A DNA stretch of 64,000 bases from Venturia oleaginea (GCA_013176395.1 JABMLP010000026.1:124001-188000), one strand, 5' to 3'; counted from the stretch's first letter, positions 46,081-57,424 are shown. Notes: generated from the letters alone by a model not told the origin. Program-made: numbers and translations.

Positions 46081-48363
46081 ATGGCCCCCCAACATCTACA
46101 AGACATGACCTACGTCGCCGCCCTCTCAGATCCCGAAGCGTTCTGGTCCAAAGCCGCGTCTCACGTACATTGGCACAAGAAACCCTCCCGCGCCCTCATT
46201 GAATCCACAAAAACACTTCATCGATCAAAGACACTCCCCGATGGTGCAACACATCCACATTGGTCATGGTTTCCAGATGGCGAGATATCGAATTGCTATA
46301 ACTGTGTGGATAGACATGTTGAAGCTGGACGAGGGGAAGATGTTGCTATTATCTGGGATAGTCCTGTTAGTGGTCGACAGGAGAAGTTCACGTATAAACA
46401 GGTCTTGAGTGAGGTTGAGATATTAGCTGGTGTCTTGAGGGAAGAAGGTGTAAGGAAAGGAGATGTGATTTTGGTATATAGTAAGTGTCCTCTGATACTG
46501 CAGTGCAATATGGACGTGAGCTGATACAAAAGATACAGTGCCAATGATTCCTCCCGCCCTATTTGCCATGTTAGCTATCAATCGCCTAGGCGCATTACAC
46601 GCCGTTGTCTTTGGTGGTTTTGCACCTACCTCCCTTGCTCAACGGATCGAAGCATCGAACCCACGCGTGATAATGACGGCTTCGTGCGGAATTGAGGGTG
46701 CAAAGGGGCTTATTGGATATCAATCACTTATTCGTGGTGCTGTGGAGAAGAGTTCTCATAAACCAGCTAAAGTGGTGGTATGGCAGAGGGACGAGCTAAG
46801 ATGGGATCCTGTCAACCGAGAGGATGGTGAGAGGAATTGGGGAAGGCTTGTAAAGAGTGCGAGGAATAGAGGGTTGAAAGCTGAGTGTGTGGCTGTGGGG
46901 AGTGATGATCCGATCTACATCATTTACACAAGCGGTTCGTTCTCTATTCATTCTCCAGGCATAGACGATAGCTGATTCGAGGTCTCAGGAACAACCGGAT
47001 CACCCAAAGGCGTCGTCCGCTCTGCAGCCGGCCATGCCGTTGGTCTCAACCTCAGCATAAGATACCTCTTCGGTATTCGTGGTCCAGGAGATGTCATATT
47101 CACCGCCTCGGATATTGGTTGGGTTGTAGGCCACTCCTACATTGTATACGCACCTCTCCTCGCCGGCGCAATAACAGTTCTCTTCGAAGGTAAACCAGTC
47201 GGGACACCAGACGCATCCACCTTTTGGCGGGTGGTGGAAGAGTACAAAGTCAATACTCTGTTTACTGCCCCAACGGCCTTACGAGCGATCAGGAGAGATG
47301 ATCCCGCTAACGATTTTATTGATGAGATTGGGAGAAGAGGTGGTATCAAATCCTTGCGCGCACTATTTCTCGCAGGTGAGAGAAGCGAACCGAGCATTGT
47401 GTCCATGTACCAACATCTCCTTGAAAAATATGGCGCCGACGATGCGTTGGTCGTGGATAACTGGTGGTCTTCTGAATCTGGATCCCCCATCACCGGGCTC
47501 GCACAACTGGCTGCGACAGGAACAGATTTTGATTCCACGGAAAAGTGCGAGAGCTTGAGGATGAAGCCAGGTAGCGCTGGAAAGCCAATGCCTGGTTTCG
47601 ACGTCAAGATCGTGGATGATGAAGGCAAGAGAGTTGAGAACGGAAAGATGGGGAACATCGTTCTCGGAATTCCTCTTGCGCCAACTGGCATGACCAGCCT
47701 CTGGAAAGACGAGGAAAGATTCTACCGCGGATACCTCAAACGTTTCTCTGGGAAGTACATAGATACAGGTGACGTGGGTATGATCGATGAAGATGGTTTG
47801 TCCCACCCTCCCTAAACGAAATGATCAACACCAGCTGACATACGTTTTGTATAGGATATGTCCACGTAATGTCCCGCGCCGACGACATCATAAACGTAGC
47901 CGCCCACCGCTTCAGCACAGGCGCCATCGAACAAGCCGTCCTCTCCCACCCAGACATAGGCGAAGCATGTGTCATCGGAATCCCCGACGCCCTAAAAGGC
48001 CACCTTCCCTTCGCCTTCATCTCTCTGGCAACTCACGATCATCCTAACCACGCCTTCCCCTCTGACGTCCTTTTCAAAGAGGTAAATACGCTTGTGAGAG
48101 AGCAGATTGGCGCTATTGCTGCTTTGGGGGGGATGATCCAGGGTGCAAAGATGATACCGAAGACGAGGAGTGGGAAGACACTGAGACGAGTGTTGAGGGA
48201 GTTGGTGGAGAATGCTGTACATGGGGATTTTGGGAAGAAGGTTGAGGTGCCTAACACTATTGAGGACGTTGAGGTTGTGGAGGTTGCGAGGACGAAAGTT
48301 AAGGAGTATTTCAAGGCTGTTGGTGATAAGCATAAGAGTATTGAGCATAAAGCTATATTGTAG
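46081..48363 (+). CDS. Short-chain acyl-CoA synthetase (propionyl-CoA synthetase/ACSS3-like)
   Basis: Four exons, 46081-46480, 46539-46934, 46989-47795, 47855-48363, give 703 residues. The N-terminus has the acetyl-CoA synthetase cap (DPEAFWSKAASHVHWHKKP). The AMP-binding P-loop YTSGTTGSPKGV is split by intron 2 after SG. GWVVGHSYIVYAPLLAG, DNWWSSESGSPI, DTGDVG and the hinge RADDIINVAAHR follow in order. The catalytic lysine motif KTRSGKTLRR is intact near the C-terminus. The W-W pair in DNWWSSESG and the overall sequence place it nearer ACSS3/PrpE than Acs1/FacA. It should activate propionate or similar acids in the cytosol or mitochondria. The introns are 54-59 bases. Confidence 0.92.
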
Positions 48364-48605
48364 AGATGGGATTGATGTTCTTAATGCATGTTCTCCATCA
48401 TAATATCTTATAGTGGTCAGCGGTCGGGAAGTAGTTATCACTTTAATCTTTTCCATCTACCACAGTGGCAGCAAGTAAAAAAGAATTGCAACTTCATTGC
48501 GCTGGGATTGAACCATCACGCATGCAGGAGAGACATACGACACCTGAGATATTCTTTGTAAACCGTTAGCAACAGCTCCTTGAAGGAAGAGAAGGGATAT
48601 GATTA

Positions 48606-48672
48606 CTGAACTCTCGCCTCCGAAGAGACGGGCTTAGCAGGCCCGCGCATTAGACCACTCTGCCAAGCTGCT
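48606..48672 (-). tRNA. tRNA-Ser(GCU)-like sequence with degenerate T arm (probable pseudo-tRNA)
   Basis: On the minus strand a D arm (GGCAGAGTGGTCTAATGC), a perfect 5-bp anticodon stem CGGGC/GCCCG around loop CTGCTAA (anticodon GCU at 48638-48636) and a short variable arm (CTC-TTCG-GAG) are present in order. An A-box-like TGGCAGAGTGG is intact. The T arm expected next is altered: GAGAGTTCAGTAATC lacks the pairing CTCTC, and the acceptor strands do not pair. So this is a tRNA-Ser remnant or pseudogene rather than a clear functional gene. Confidence 0.45.
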
Positions 48673-48782
48673 TGGTGGATGAACTTGATATAGATGGACA
48701 GATTTATCTTCTAAACTATGAATATATTACAGCGACCTAGAAGAGCCAAAGAAAGCTGCCTGCACACGGGAGAATCTCCCCA

Positions 48783-51058
48783 TCAGACCGCTCGACTAAC
48801 TCCTTTACCCTCCCCCCTCTCCTCAGCATCCCCTCTTCCCATCAATGATAGATTTGAAACCTTATTCCCAGATGGTAACCTTGGTTGACTCCCTATCCCA
48901 TCCAACGGAATCGGTCTTTCACCCACCGCATCAAGCTCATTCATCGAATCCTCAGTTGCATTATAATGATTGAATATTATCCAGAATACGGCTGCTACTA
49001 CTACACTGCCGCCCGCGAGACCAGTATATAGCCAGACAAGATTGGGATTTTTAGCTACGGGAGAGATGGCCATGCCGAGAAGTGCGCCGCCAGCGTTTGT
49101 GAGGAGGAACATGGACATGATGAAGGATTTCATCGTTGGCGGGGCTTTGGTGTAAGCTACACTTGTTAACAGGAATCTACTGAAGAGCGAAATACGTTCG
49201 ACTTACCATATTCCAGTCCCGTAATACTAGCGAAGATTTCGGACATGGCGATGAAGAAGTAGGCTGGTGTTTGGTACGCCACGTGAACATGGTTGTGTTC
49301 GATTTTACCCCCTGGCAGTTTACCTGCTGCGCATTTTAACGGTGTTTTGAAGCATGGACCGGCGTTGTAGATCCAGTTTTGAACGATGGCGGCGTAGGCC
49401 ATGGCTAAGGAGCCCATGATGAAGCCCCATGTTATTCTGGTGATGGGTTTGAATTGGATTTTGGCTTTACGCAGTGCTGGGTAGATGACGCGATCCAATA
49501 CGGGGATGAAGATGATAACTGTGATTGGATCAATATTTTGCATGATATCGTTCTGGAGATGGAGGTTAGTATCTGGTTGTCGTCAGCTTCAATGGTGACG
49601 TACAGGGATACCATGAAGCTGCATCGTGCCGGCTTGAGACACGAAGTTATTGAGCATCTGTTATATGTGGTGAGAAAAACAGAGAACCTGCGGAGGCATA
49701 CTATGTCCCTTACATACCTGGTTATAGACACACCAATAGATAGGGAAGAAGAGGAAGACTTTGCATGCGACCAACGCTCGCCTCAGCTCTTCAACGAAGT
49801 TGTCATCCCATGGTACCGACTTCGCTGGATTTCTGTTGATGTAAGAAGGCTTCGCCGCATCGAGACCGTCTTTACTCTTAATCCCAATCCATAGAGCCTT
49901 GAATGAATCCATAATGACGGATCCCTTTGGCGGGCGCACAACGTACTTATTCTTCCCAGCAACAAGAACTCCAAATCCAATGCAAAACATGATCAGCGGT
50001 AAAAGGTAGGCGCTCCAAAATCCGATGTTGAGCTCCATCTCTGTCGTGGCAATGGCCGAGAGAGACCCAGTATTAATACACAGGTAAAAGATCATGTAAA
50101 TTCGCTGGATCGTCAAGGCTGGATCGACAATGACTTTCTCCCCTGAAGGTAGAACCTTGACACGCATTTTCGTTTCTTGGTATTGCTCTGCAATCAGAGG
50201 GGAGACATTGGACTTGATTCCTCCGGTGCCCAACCCGATGACTACCATTGCTGCGATGAGACCTCCAAGCGCATATCCGCCTTCAATAGCAACTTGTAAC
50301 GAAGTGAGAAAAAGTATAAGTAGCCCGACCAAATAGAAGACCGAGAACAAAACGATGGTTTTGTATTTCCCAAGCCATTGATCTGCGCACACAGCACCAA
50401 GTATGGGGGTTAGATAACACCAAAACTGGAAGAAGTTGGTGAGTGCCGTCGCTCCAGTCTGGTTCATTCCTATGGCACCAGGATTTCCACTCGGATCATG
50501 ATATTTGTTGGAAATATAATTTTGAAAAGGACCTGAAGATGTTACAGACATGTGAGAATGTGAGACAGAACAGACATACCGCTCATGCCATAATAGGCAA
50601 GTCGCTCGCACAGTTCCACCACAGCGACTAGAAACGCAGATGCTGGTAATTTGTCTGGTATCTAACTTCGGTCAGTCCTAAAATCTCTAGACATAATACG
50701 GCATATCGAACCTTTCGAAGCGTTTTTCTCTCCATCTTTGTGGGTTCGTCCGAGTCCCATGTATCAGGCTCATCTCCAACGAGCGTGCTATCATACATGC
50801 TCTGCCCAGTGTCTTTCGAAGAGATGTGGAAAGCGTTGGAGTTGCTATAAATCACACAATTAGTTTTGCTTTATCGCTCACTAAAACCTCCCTCGGAATT
50901 TGGTGGAGCAAGCGCTCAACCTACCCATCTTTAGAAACTCGTCTTTCAGAAGACATGGATGCAGTATCCGTCAATTCCACCGCCGTAGACTCCTGCTGAG
51001 ATAAAGTCGCGTACTTCCAGCGTTCAAGTTTCCTCGACGAAGTAGTGAGTGACGGCAT
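48783..51058 (-). CDS. Proton-coupled oligopeptide transporter, PTR2/POT family
   Basis: Seven exons, 51058-50925, 50844-50712, 50661-50580, 50532-49718, 49657-49604, 49552-49207, 49156-48783, give 645 residues. The charged N-terminus leads to ELCERLAYYGMSG-PFQNYI, the POT E-x-x-E-R-x-x-Y-Y-G motif on helix 1, split by an intron. GGIKSNVSPLIAEQY and FYLCINTGSL are the next family signatures. A 54-base exon codes MLNNFVSQAGTMQLHGIP, which restores the conserved QAGTM...GIPND stretch. The cytosolic tail is Ser/Arg rich. It should import di- and tripeptides at the plasma membrane. All introns are 47-80 bases except intron 1 at 79. Confidence 0.93.
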
Positions 51059-51596
51059 TATCGCGAGGCGCTGGACAGCGTATGCCCTTCATTAAACTAT
51101 AATTGACAGAGTTTGTGGTACCATGCTCGTCAATGGCGGTTGGCGGCTGATCTAACTTTCAATTGGACACCTTGGTGGTTCAGCGCTCGCTGCTGTTGCT
51201 ACCATAGTATAGGGCTGTAACCCAGCGTGTCCTCGTGAACCTGTTGTGTAAATGTCATTGAGTCGATGGATAATGGTTGTTTGAGATGGATGAACTGTGC
51301 TCGTTTGAGGATGTCAAGCCCAAACACAAGCGCTCGCAATGCCGACACGGCCGACACATCTCGAAAAGTCATGCTTCCGATCATCTGCGGTACCATTGCA
51401 TCTTCAGAAATGGACAGAGATTCAGGAACTGGGCATCTTGATTTCTGCCCAAATGGCAAAATCGAATCAATTCCAGTGGTGATTGTAGGTAGGATAAATT
51501 CAAGCCATCACCATAGTGATCGTATATATTGATTAACAAGAAGCACCTCACAGTGCAGTACTAATGAAGATTGTACAACAGCCATCATTTCCCCCT
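51059..51596. other. Intergenic: PTR2 promoter and C6 regulator 3' region
   Basis: No supported gene; two antiparallel frames of about 87 codons overlap each other at 51199-51532 and show no motif. Confidence 0.5.
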
Positions 51597-53444
51597 TCAA
51601 AGGAGTGTCCCAAACAACTCATTAGCCAAGCGCAAGATAGAGAGACGTTCTTCAGCCTCAACGACCGAACCAAGATGTCCGTCTCTGAAAGATGCAAAGA
51701 TCGGCTCAAGCTTAGGTACCACGATGTAGTGCACAGGTTCCAAGCTCTCTCTCGACGATTGCCTCAACATGTCCTTCAATTCCTTGAATATCTTGGTCCA
51801 TTCCGCTTTCAATTTCTCATCCTGCGCACCAACGAGCTTTACCAGTCTCTCTGTAAAGTAGAAGCGCGTACTCATCAATGCAACACGAATGTCGACTTTC
51901 TGAATCTCCCATCGAATTCCTCGCCGTATGCTCTGGGCCGATGGACTGTCCTTGTCAAGAGGCATGCTAAACCAACCAGGAGCTAATGAGCAGACAAGGT
52001 CGGCAGATACAGACTTCAGTACGTCATCGAGATATGCCAATAGTGAATGTAAAGTCGTTGATTGCTGGGTAACATCCATTTCAGCAGGACGGATTTTCAA
52101 GTCGTGATCCAGGATGACAAGGTCGTGATATCCGCTGTAGATCTGGGTCGAAACGTTGAATCCCTCTATCAAAGAGAGATTTCCTTCGGGTTGAGGATGT
52201 ATCTGATCAAAGTAGATGTAGCAATCGTCTGTAGATGATGGAAGTGCGGGCAGCTGTGATTTGAGGAGGAAGGGAACAGGGTCTTCACAGATAATGCGTT
52301 GTCGCATCGAGCGAGTGATACTATAGACGGCCCAGAATATGCGTCTGCAAAGCTGAGAGTTGACCTGGTCCATACCTTGATCGGTAAGCGCTGCTCGTCG
52401 AACTATGCTCAAGCTGTCCTGCACGTAATCCTCGAAGTCGACGATACTGGCAGGTCGATGAAGTGCCACGATCCCTAAGAAGAAGCTCGTCGCGGCATCA
52501 TTGGCATGGCGATTTGGCAGCATTGGTCCTCTGAATTTAGTGCAGATTTGGACACAGCGCATGATAAGCGCGTCAATTGCTCCAGGATGATCATTTTGCA
52601 TTGCTTTTCGAGCTGCTCGGGGCATGAGAGTCGCTAGTGTGGCAACCATGGATGTGATGAGAACCAAGAATTCTTTGTCCTCGAGGTCCTTGCGCTCCGC
52701 CAATTGATTTAGGACAAGATTCTCGTGCGGGAAGGGAAATATCGGGTATACGTGCGTGAAGAACTCGTACACCATCTGGTGGACTGCGTCGGAATGTGCG
52801 ATCAAGTGGATTGATGCTCCCGAAGGTGGAACTGATGAGACGGGAATCATCTCGTCATTGCCATCAACCTTGTGTCGCTTGATTTCTTGGGCCACTCGAT
52901 TGGGCGGGCCTCTACGCTTCAGTGCTCGCTCAAAGGTACACTCCATACCAAGGTCGACACAATTTCGGCACGGAAACTCTTCGCCGCATTTAACTTTCCG
53001 CCTGCTACATGCGTCACAGGCTCTCACCAAGCGCTTCTTCTCTTTGTGCTCTGGTATCCTGTCCATGGCGGGAAGTGAGTGGATCATATGACCGGAAGTG
53101 GTTTCTCCGGCAACGGATGCCTCTTGAGCGGCGGCTTGAAGTTGAGCGTGCAAAGGATACTGATCATGAGAAAATTCAGTTTGTTGTGGTGAGTGCTGCT
53201 GCTGCAATAGCCGCAGGTTAGACTCGACTGAATTGTCGTCTGGCTGAGAGTACACTTGGTTCGGTGCGTATGCTTGTGAAGAACTGTTTTGCGGATTGTA
53301 GACCTGGGTGTTGTACCCTTGTGGCGTTCGAGGCACTTCATACTGTCCGGGTTGAGCAGCTCTAGCTGCTGAGGCGTTTTCCATCTCTTTTCTAAAATCT
53401 CCTGGTCCAATCTCGGGAACGAAGTCGGCGATGAGCGGGGCCAT
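51597..53444 (-). CDS. Zn2Cys6 (C6) fungal transcription factor
   Basis: One exon, 615 residues. A Gln-rich N-terminus (about 1-130) precedes the binuclear cluster CDACSRRKVKCGEEFPC then RNCVDLGMEC, with six cysteines spaced 2-6-5-2-6. A basic linker KRRGPPNRVAQEIKRHK follows, usual for the RGPPNR subgroup of fungal regulators. The middle homology region (VYEFFTHVYPIFPFPHENLV, LCRRIFWAVYSITRSM) marks a fungal-specific transcription factor domain. It binds DNA in the nucleus, probably as a dimer. Its target pathway cannot be inferred. The neighbouring PTR2 gene on the same strand is separated by 0.5 kb, and nothing shows it to be a target. Confidence 0.92.
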   Translation of the reverse strand: MAPLIADFVPEIGPGDFRKEMENASAARAAQPGQYEVPRTPQGYNTQVYNPQNSSSQAYAPNQVYSQPDDNSVESNLRLLQQQHSPQQTEFSHDQYPLHAQLQAAAQEASVAGETTSGHMIHSLPAMDRIPEHKEKKRLVRACDACSRRKVKCGEEFPCRNCVDLGMECTFERALKRRGPPNRVAQEIKRHKVDGNDEMIPVSSVPPSGASIHLIAHSDAVHQMVYEFFTHVYPIFPFPHENLVLNQLAERKDLEDKEFLVLITSMVATLATLMPRAARKAMQNDHPGAIDALIMRCVQICTKFRGPMLPNRHANDAATSFFLGIVALHRPASIVDFEDYVQDSLSIVRRAALTDQGMDQVNSQLCRRIFWAVYSITRSMRQRIICEDPVPFLLKSQLPALPSSTDDCYIYFDQIHPQPEGNLSLIEGFNVSTQIYSGYHDLVILDHDLKIRPAEMDVTQQSTTLHSLLAYLDDVLKSVSADLVCSLAPGWFSMPLDKDSPSAQSIRRGIRWEIQKVDIRVALMSTRFYFTERLVKLVGAQDEKLKAEWTKIFKELKDMLRQSSRESLEPVHYIVVPKLEPIFASFRDGHLGSVVEAEERLSILRLANELFGTLL

Positions 53445-53560
53445 TCGGCTGATCAGAGATTGACGATACCGGGTTATGAAGTAAGCAGTAACGGCGCGGC
53501 TGGGTTTTCAACTCGGGTCAGCTAGGAAAAATTTGGATCGAAATTCCACGCTCAGTGTGT

Positions 53561-53630
53561 TCGTCGGTGTCGATGAAATGCGGCAGTTCCAGAGATTGAT
53601 AGTAGATGTGCAAGCTCGATGTCGAGATTG
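53561..53630. repeat. Dispersed hairpin repeat, copy G (reverse orientation)
   Basis: Read on the minus strand, CTCTGGAA precedes TGCCGCATTTCATCGAC, which matches TGCCAAATTTTCATCGAC of copy C. TCGTCGGTGTCGATG on the plus strand and CTCGATGTCGAGATT form the outer arms. It is about 120 bases upstream of the C6 regulator start codon. The arms are only partly complementary. Confidence 0.5.
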
Positions 53631-53997
53631 AAGAAGGCTGTGTGGAAGCCGTTTTTGATGTACAAATCAACGAATGCGCTCGGTATTGAATATGGGAGTG
53701 TTCAAGTGTGCTTGTGAGCACAGTTAGAACGCTCCGCTTTTAAGGCTTTACCAGAGAAGAGAATCAAGAGATGATAAATGGAGCGCCGGATGAAGGTGTT
53801 GGATTGATTAATGGAACAGAGAGAGGCATCGTGAAAGTTTGGTCCAATGCCAAGCCAGGGCCGAGATTCCCCATCATTTCACGTTGAAAACTCTGTTCAT
53901 CAGCGCGCGCGGTGCTTGAACATGGCTTTGCCTCAAAGAAGTGAGTGGTTGAGGTCGTTCAAAAGAAGAGGAAATTAAGGTTATATATGGCACCAAG

Positions 53998-54031
53998 TAC
54001 CCGCGAAAGTGCCGAAGCTCTTTCGCGGGTA
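53998..54031. repeat. Perfect 12-bp stem hairpin
   Basis: TACCCGCGAAAG (53998-54009) and CTTTCGCGGGTA (54020-54031) are exact complements with a 10-base loop. It lies in the region between ost1 and the C6 regulator, about 200 bases past the ost1 stop. Confidence 0.9.
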
Positions 54032-54227
54032 TCCTGCGAAGTTTCGCCGTAGACCTTGGATATTATCTACAAACGAGCACGCCAAGTCATCGTTCTTGAT
54101 ATCTTTAGTCCACACGCCTAATATGTGTAGTATACAATCCTCCGTGTCTCAAAAACAAAACGCCTAGCCTTATTCAATAGCTACATGATATAAACCGTTT
54201 TTCCTTCTACGCTCATACGCTCAAACA

Positions 54228-55809
54228 TCATCTTTTCCGTCCACCGATCCTGGTGTCTATGTTTCCAATAACCCATATCGCGACAAAAATGCTGCCGAGA
54301 GCAGCTGTTATAGTGACCGGCTTGCGGTAGCCTGCCGTCCACGGGTAGTCATAAGTGACAATAACATCCTTGTCCTTCCATTCGTCCACGACGTTGAGCG
54401 CAGTCAATATGAGAGATGAACGTCCAACAGTGTCCATGAAGGTCTTGTGTAGTTTGATCTCGTCGCTGATGATGGGCACAGAGGTTGTGAATTTGATATT
54501 CCTGGTAGAGGTTAGACTGGTAAACCGTGGTAAGCTAGAAGAGTACTCACTTTGCGCCCTCTGGCAAGATGATTCGCACCTGAACCTTCTCGTACTCAAT
54601 ACCCTCGGGCATCTTGGGGCCCTTCAGAAACGGCACCTTAAGAACATATCCATCGCCGGTTGACAATTTCCTGAGCGAGCTCTTCAAGTCCGCATCCCAG
54701 CCAACTTTGAAGCTGTAAAACCATCCGCCGAATACTGGGTATCTTGGCTTCAATTCTAGCATTGCCTCCCTAGCATTGGTCCTGAAGCGACTGGTAGAGA
54801 CATTTCCAATATCATCCGTGAAATATGGATTTAAGCTTCCAGCTTTAAGGGGCATCTTAAGCTCTCTGAGAGCAGTAGTAGGTGGGTTGGCGTATTGGGT
54901 CATCTGCCATTGGACGCGAGAGAAGTGGTTCTTCAACTTTGCAGCACGGTTGCCCAGCCAGTATCGCTCTTCAGTTGCAAGGTTTCCACCCCAGTGGCTG
55001 ACCTCGATGTCGCGCTCGAGAAGCGTTGCGTGTAGAAGTGGCTTGGTGAAATCGTATCGGACTGCGATCGGCTGGAGAGCACCAGCTGGGATGTTGTCGT
55101 ATGGACCGTAAGTGAAAATGCTGCCCTGGCGAGTGGGATCCTCGGTTCCTTCGGCGTTCTTGTTTGGAATTACGGTGTAGTCTGGGATATTCACGGTAGG
55201 GAACTTGAGCTTCGTCTTCTGCTTCAAGGTCTTGTAGGCTGAGGTGGCATATGCGGAGGTTATGTATTGGACAGTTTGCTGGTCCATCTGGGCAATCGTC
55301 TCGGGTAATGGGTTGAGAGCAGAAGTTACGGTAAAGGTGATGCCCAGGGTGAGCTCAGCCTTGGGTGCGAGGGCTTCAGGCAGGTGGATAAGGTAGAATT
55401 CCGTCGGGCTGTGCAGAAATTAGTATAGTGGCGCACGCAGTTCTAGGCCATGAACATACCTCTCAGTGTCATACTCGGTGACCTCGACGTTGAAAACTGG
55501 CTTCGAGGCATCCTTCTTGTCCCGTACTTCCAAACCTCCTATTCTGGATATCAAATCAGGCTCGAATGGCAGATAGTATTTGCTTTGAGGTGCCGAATCT
55601 ATATTCTTTATAACGACATTGATCGTCTCCCTTGGATAGCCCTTGTCGAGATTGATATTTCTGACGAGATTGACATTCTCGAAGACCTGAGGAGGCTTAA
55701 ACGTGCTGGGGAGGATCTGTTTGGACGACAATGGCTTCGAGGAGTTGACTTTGGCGAGGACGGAGAGGGCGAGGGTGGCGAGACAGGAGAGGGAGTGTAT
55801 TAACGGCAT
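54228..55809 (-). CDS. ost1: Ribophorin I, oligosaccharyltransferase subunit
   Basis: Three exons, 55809-55460, 55408-54551, 54501-54228, give 493 residues. A signal peptide (LSCLATLALSVLAKV) is followed by FENVNLVRNINLDKGYPRET, then RYDFTKPLLHATLLERDIEVSHWGGN and QWQMTQYANPPTTALRELK, all typical of ribophorin I. A single C-terminal membrane segment (VTITAALGSIFVAIWVIGNI) ends in a short basic tail GGRKR. The protein is part of the OST complex that transfers the lipid-linked glycan to Asn in the ER lumen. Introns are 51 and 49 bases. It is divergent from the aminotransferase gene across 262 bases. Confidence 0.94.
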
Positions 55810-55914
55810 GGTGGATTGATGAGATGGAATGCAGCATCAGACGCGCTGTTCCACCATGTCGAATAGGAACCAAGGGACACGAGGCAGCTGGATGCTGTCA
55901 CGTGCACACTCTCG

Positions 55915-55950
55915 CAGCCCCAGCCCCAGCCCCAGCCCCAGCTCCAGCTC
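55915..55950. repeat. Hexanucleotide repeat (CAGCCC)4(CAGCTC)2
   Basis: Six tandem hexamers lie in the 262-base region between the divergent ost1 and aminotransferase start codons, so within a shared promoter. C/A-rich on the plus strand. Confidence 0.9.
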
Positions 55951-56071
55951 CAACTTTATCAGATGCTGCTAAAGTTATCTGATGGCGGCGGCTCAGAACC
56001 GGCTGCCAGCTTTTCCCTCTTTCAGCAAGTTGAGATAGCAACTTCACTCGCACAGAGGAAAATCTCATATC

Positions 56072-57424
56072 ATGGCTCTCTCGACTCTTGCCCAACTCGG
56101 AACAAAGCATGTTGCCAAAGGCATCTCTCGCCTTTCCCAAGAGGTCATTGAGAGCGGTTCAGGCTCATACGTCACCATGGATAGTGGAAGGCGGATGCTG
56201 GACTTCACATCAGGCATTGGTGTCACCAATTTGGGCCATTGTCATCCAAAGGTCACGAAAGCGGCTCAGCATCAGATGGGAAAGCTTGTTCATGGCCAGG
56301 TAATGCAGAGTACCACCTGAAAGATGTGATGCTAATAAAACCAGGTCAACATTGCTTTTCAAAAGCCCATGCTGGACCTTGTCAAAGCTCTTGTTCCAGT
56401 CATGCCGCACAAGTCGCTGGACACCTTCTTCTTCTGGAACTCAGGAGCAGAAGCTGTTGAAGCTGCCGTCAAACTCGCTCGTCACGCCACCAAGAAGCAA
56501 AACATTATTGTCATGCAGGGCTCCTACCACGGACGAACATTTGGAACCATGGCCATGACCCGCTCGAAAACAATCTACGCTGAAGGATACGGCCCTTTGA
56601 TGCCAGGCGTCTTCACAGTTCCATTCCCCTACTGCAAACAGTGCGCCGTAGCTCAGAACTCGGACGGCAAGTTTGGTTTCGACAATTGCTGCATGGATCC
56701 AATCAGACAACTGGAATTACTCTTGAAGCAAGCGACAGCTCCTTCAGAAACTGCTGCCATTTTTATCGAACCAATCCTAGGTGAGGGAGGATATGTGCCG
56801 CCCCCTGCCGGCTATCTCGCAAAACTTCGCGACATCTGTGACAAGAACAACATTCTTCTTGTGGCTGATGAAGTCCAGTCCGGATTCGGGCGTACAGGAA
56901 AGATGTTTGCCATCGAGCATTGGGGTGTGCGACCTGACATTCTTATCATGGCCAAGGGAATTGCCAATGGCCTGCCTCTGTCTGCAATCGTCTCTCGAAA
57001 AGAGCTCATGGACTTGCAAAAGCCAGGGTCTATGGGAGGAACATATGCTGGTAATGCTGTTTCCTGTGCTGCTGGTATTGCGGTCGAGCAAGTCTTCAGG
57101 GAGGAAAAGATTCTAGACAACGTCGTTGCTCGAGGGTCGGAGCTCAAAGGTATGCTTCAAGGAGCACGAGATGATCCTACCACCGGCAAGATCGTTTTTG
57201 ACGTGCGAGGATTGGGCTTGATGATAGCAATGGAGTTCAAGCCAGGGTCGGGCGCGGCCGCAAAGGTGCAAGCTAAGTGTATGGAGAAGAACATGCTGGT
57301 GCTTACCACATCTGTCTTTGATACCCTCCGATTCATCCCACCTTTGAACATCTCAAGGGAGGACATGGCAAAAGGATGCGCGATTATCAAGGAGGCGATT
57401 GAGGAAGTTGCAGCGGAATACTGA
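56072..57424 (+). CDS. Class III aminotransferase, 4-aminobutyrate (GabT)-like
   Basis: Exons 56072-56299 and 56345-57424 (45-base intron) give 435 residues. [45 protein letters not shown] and [14 protein letters not shown] are the PLP-binding N-terminal blocks. [16 protein letters not shown] and [15 protein letters not shown] give the cofactor Asp. Lys280 in [14 protein letters not shown] is the Schiff-base lysine. The C-terminal ...[12 protein letters not shown] and [10 protein letters not shown] are standard. The protein is closer in pattern to the 420-440 residue GabT/acetylornithine-type enzymes than to the longer fungal UGA1, so it may transaminate another omega-amino acid. No mitochondrial presequence is obvious. 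The residues are intact, so it should be active. Confidence 0.88.

Larger units (their letters stand above)
53445..54227. other. Intergenic: C6 regulator promoter and ost1 3' region
   Basis: No supported gene. It holds hairpin-family copy G and the perfect 12-bp hairpin at 53998-54031. Confidence 0.5.

Noticed and set aside
48500..48525. B-box-like GGTTCAATCC on the minus strand near the tRNA-like sequence
   Set aside because: It is about 120 bases from the anticodon arm, has no matching acceptor, D or anticodon arm of its own, and cannot complete the tRNA-Ser.
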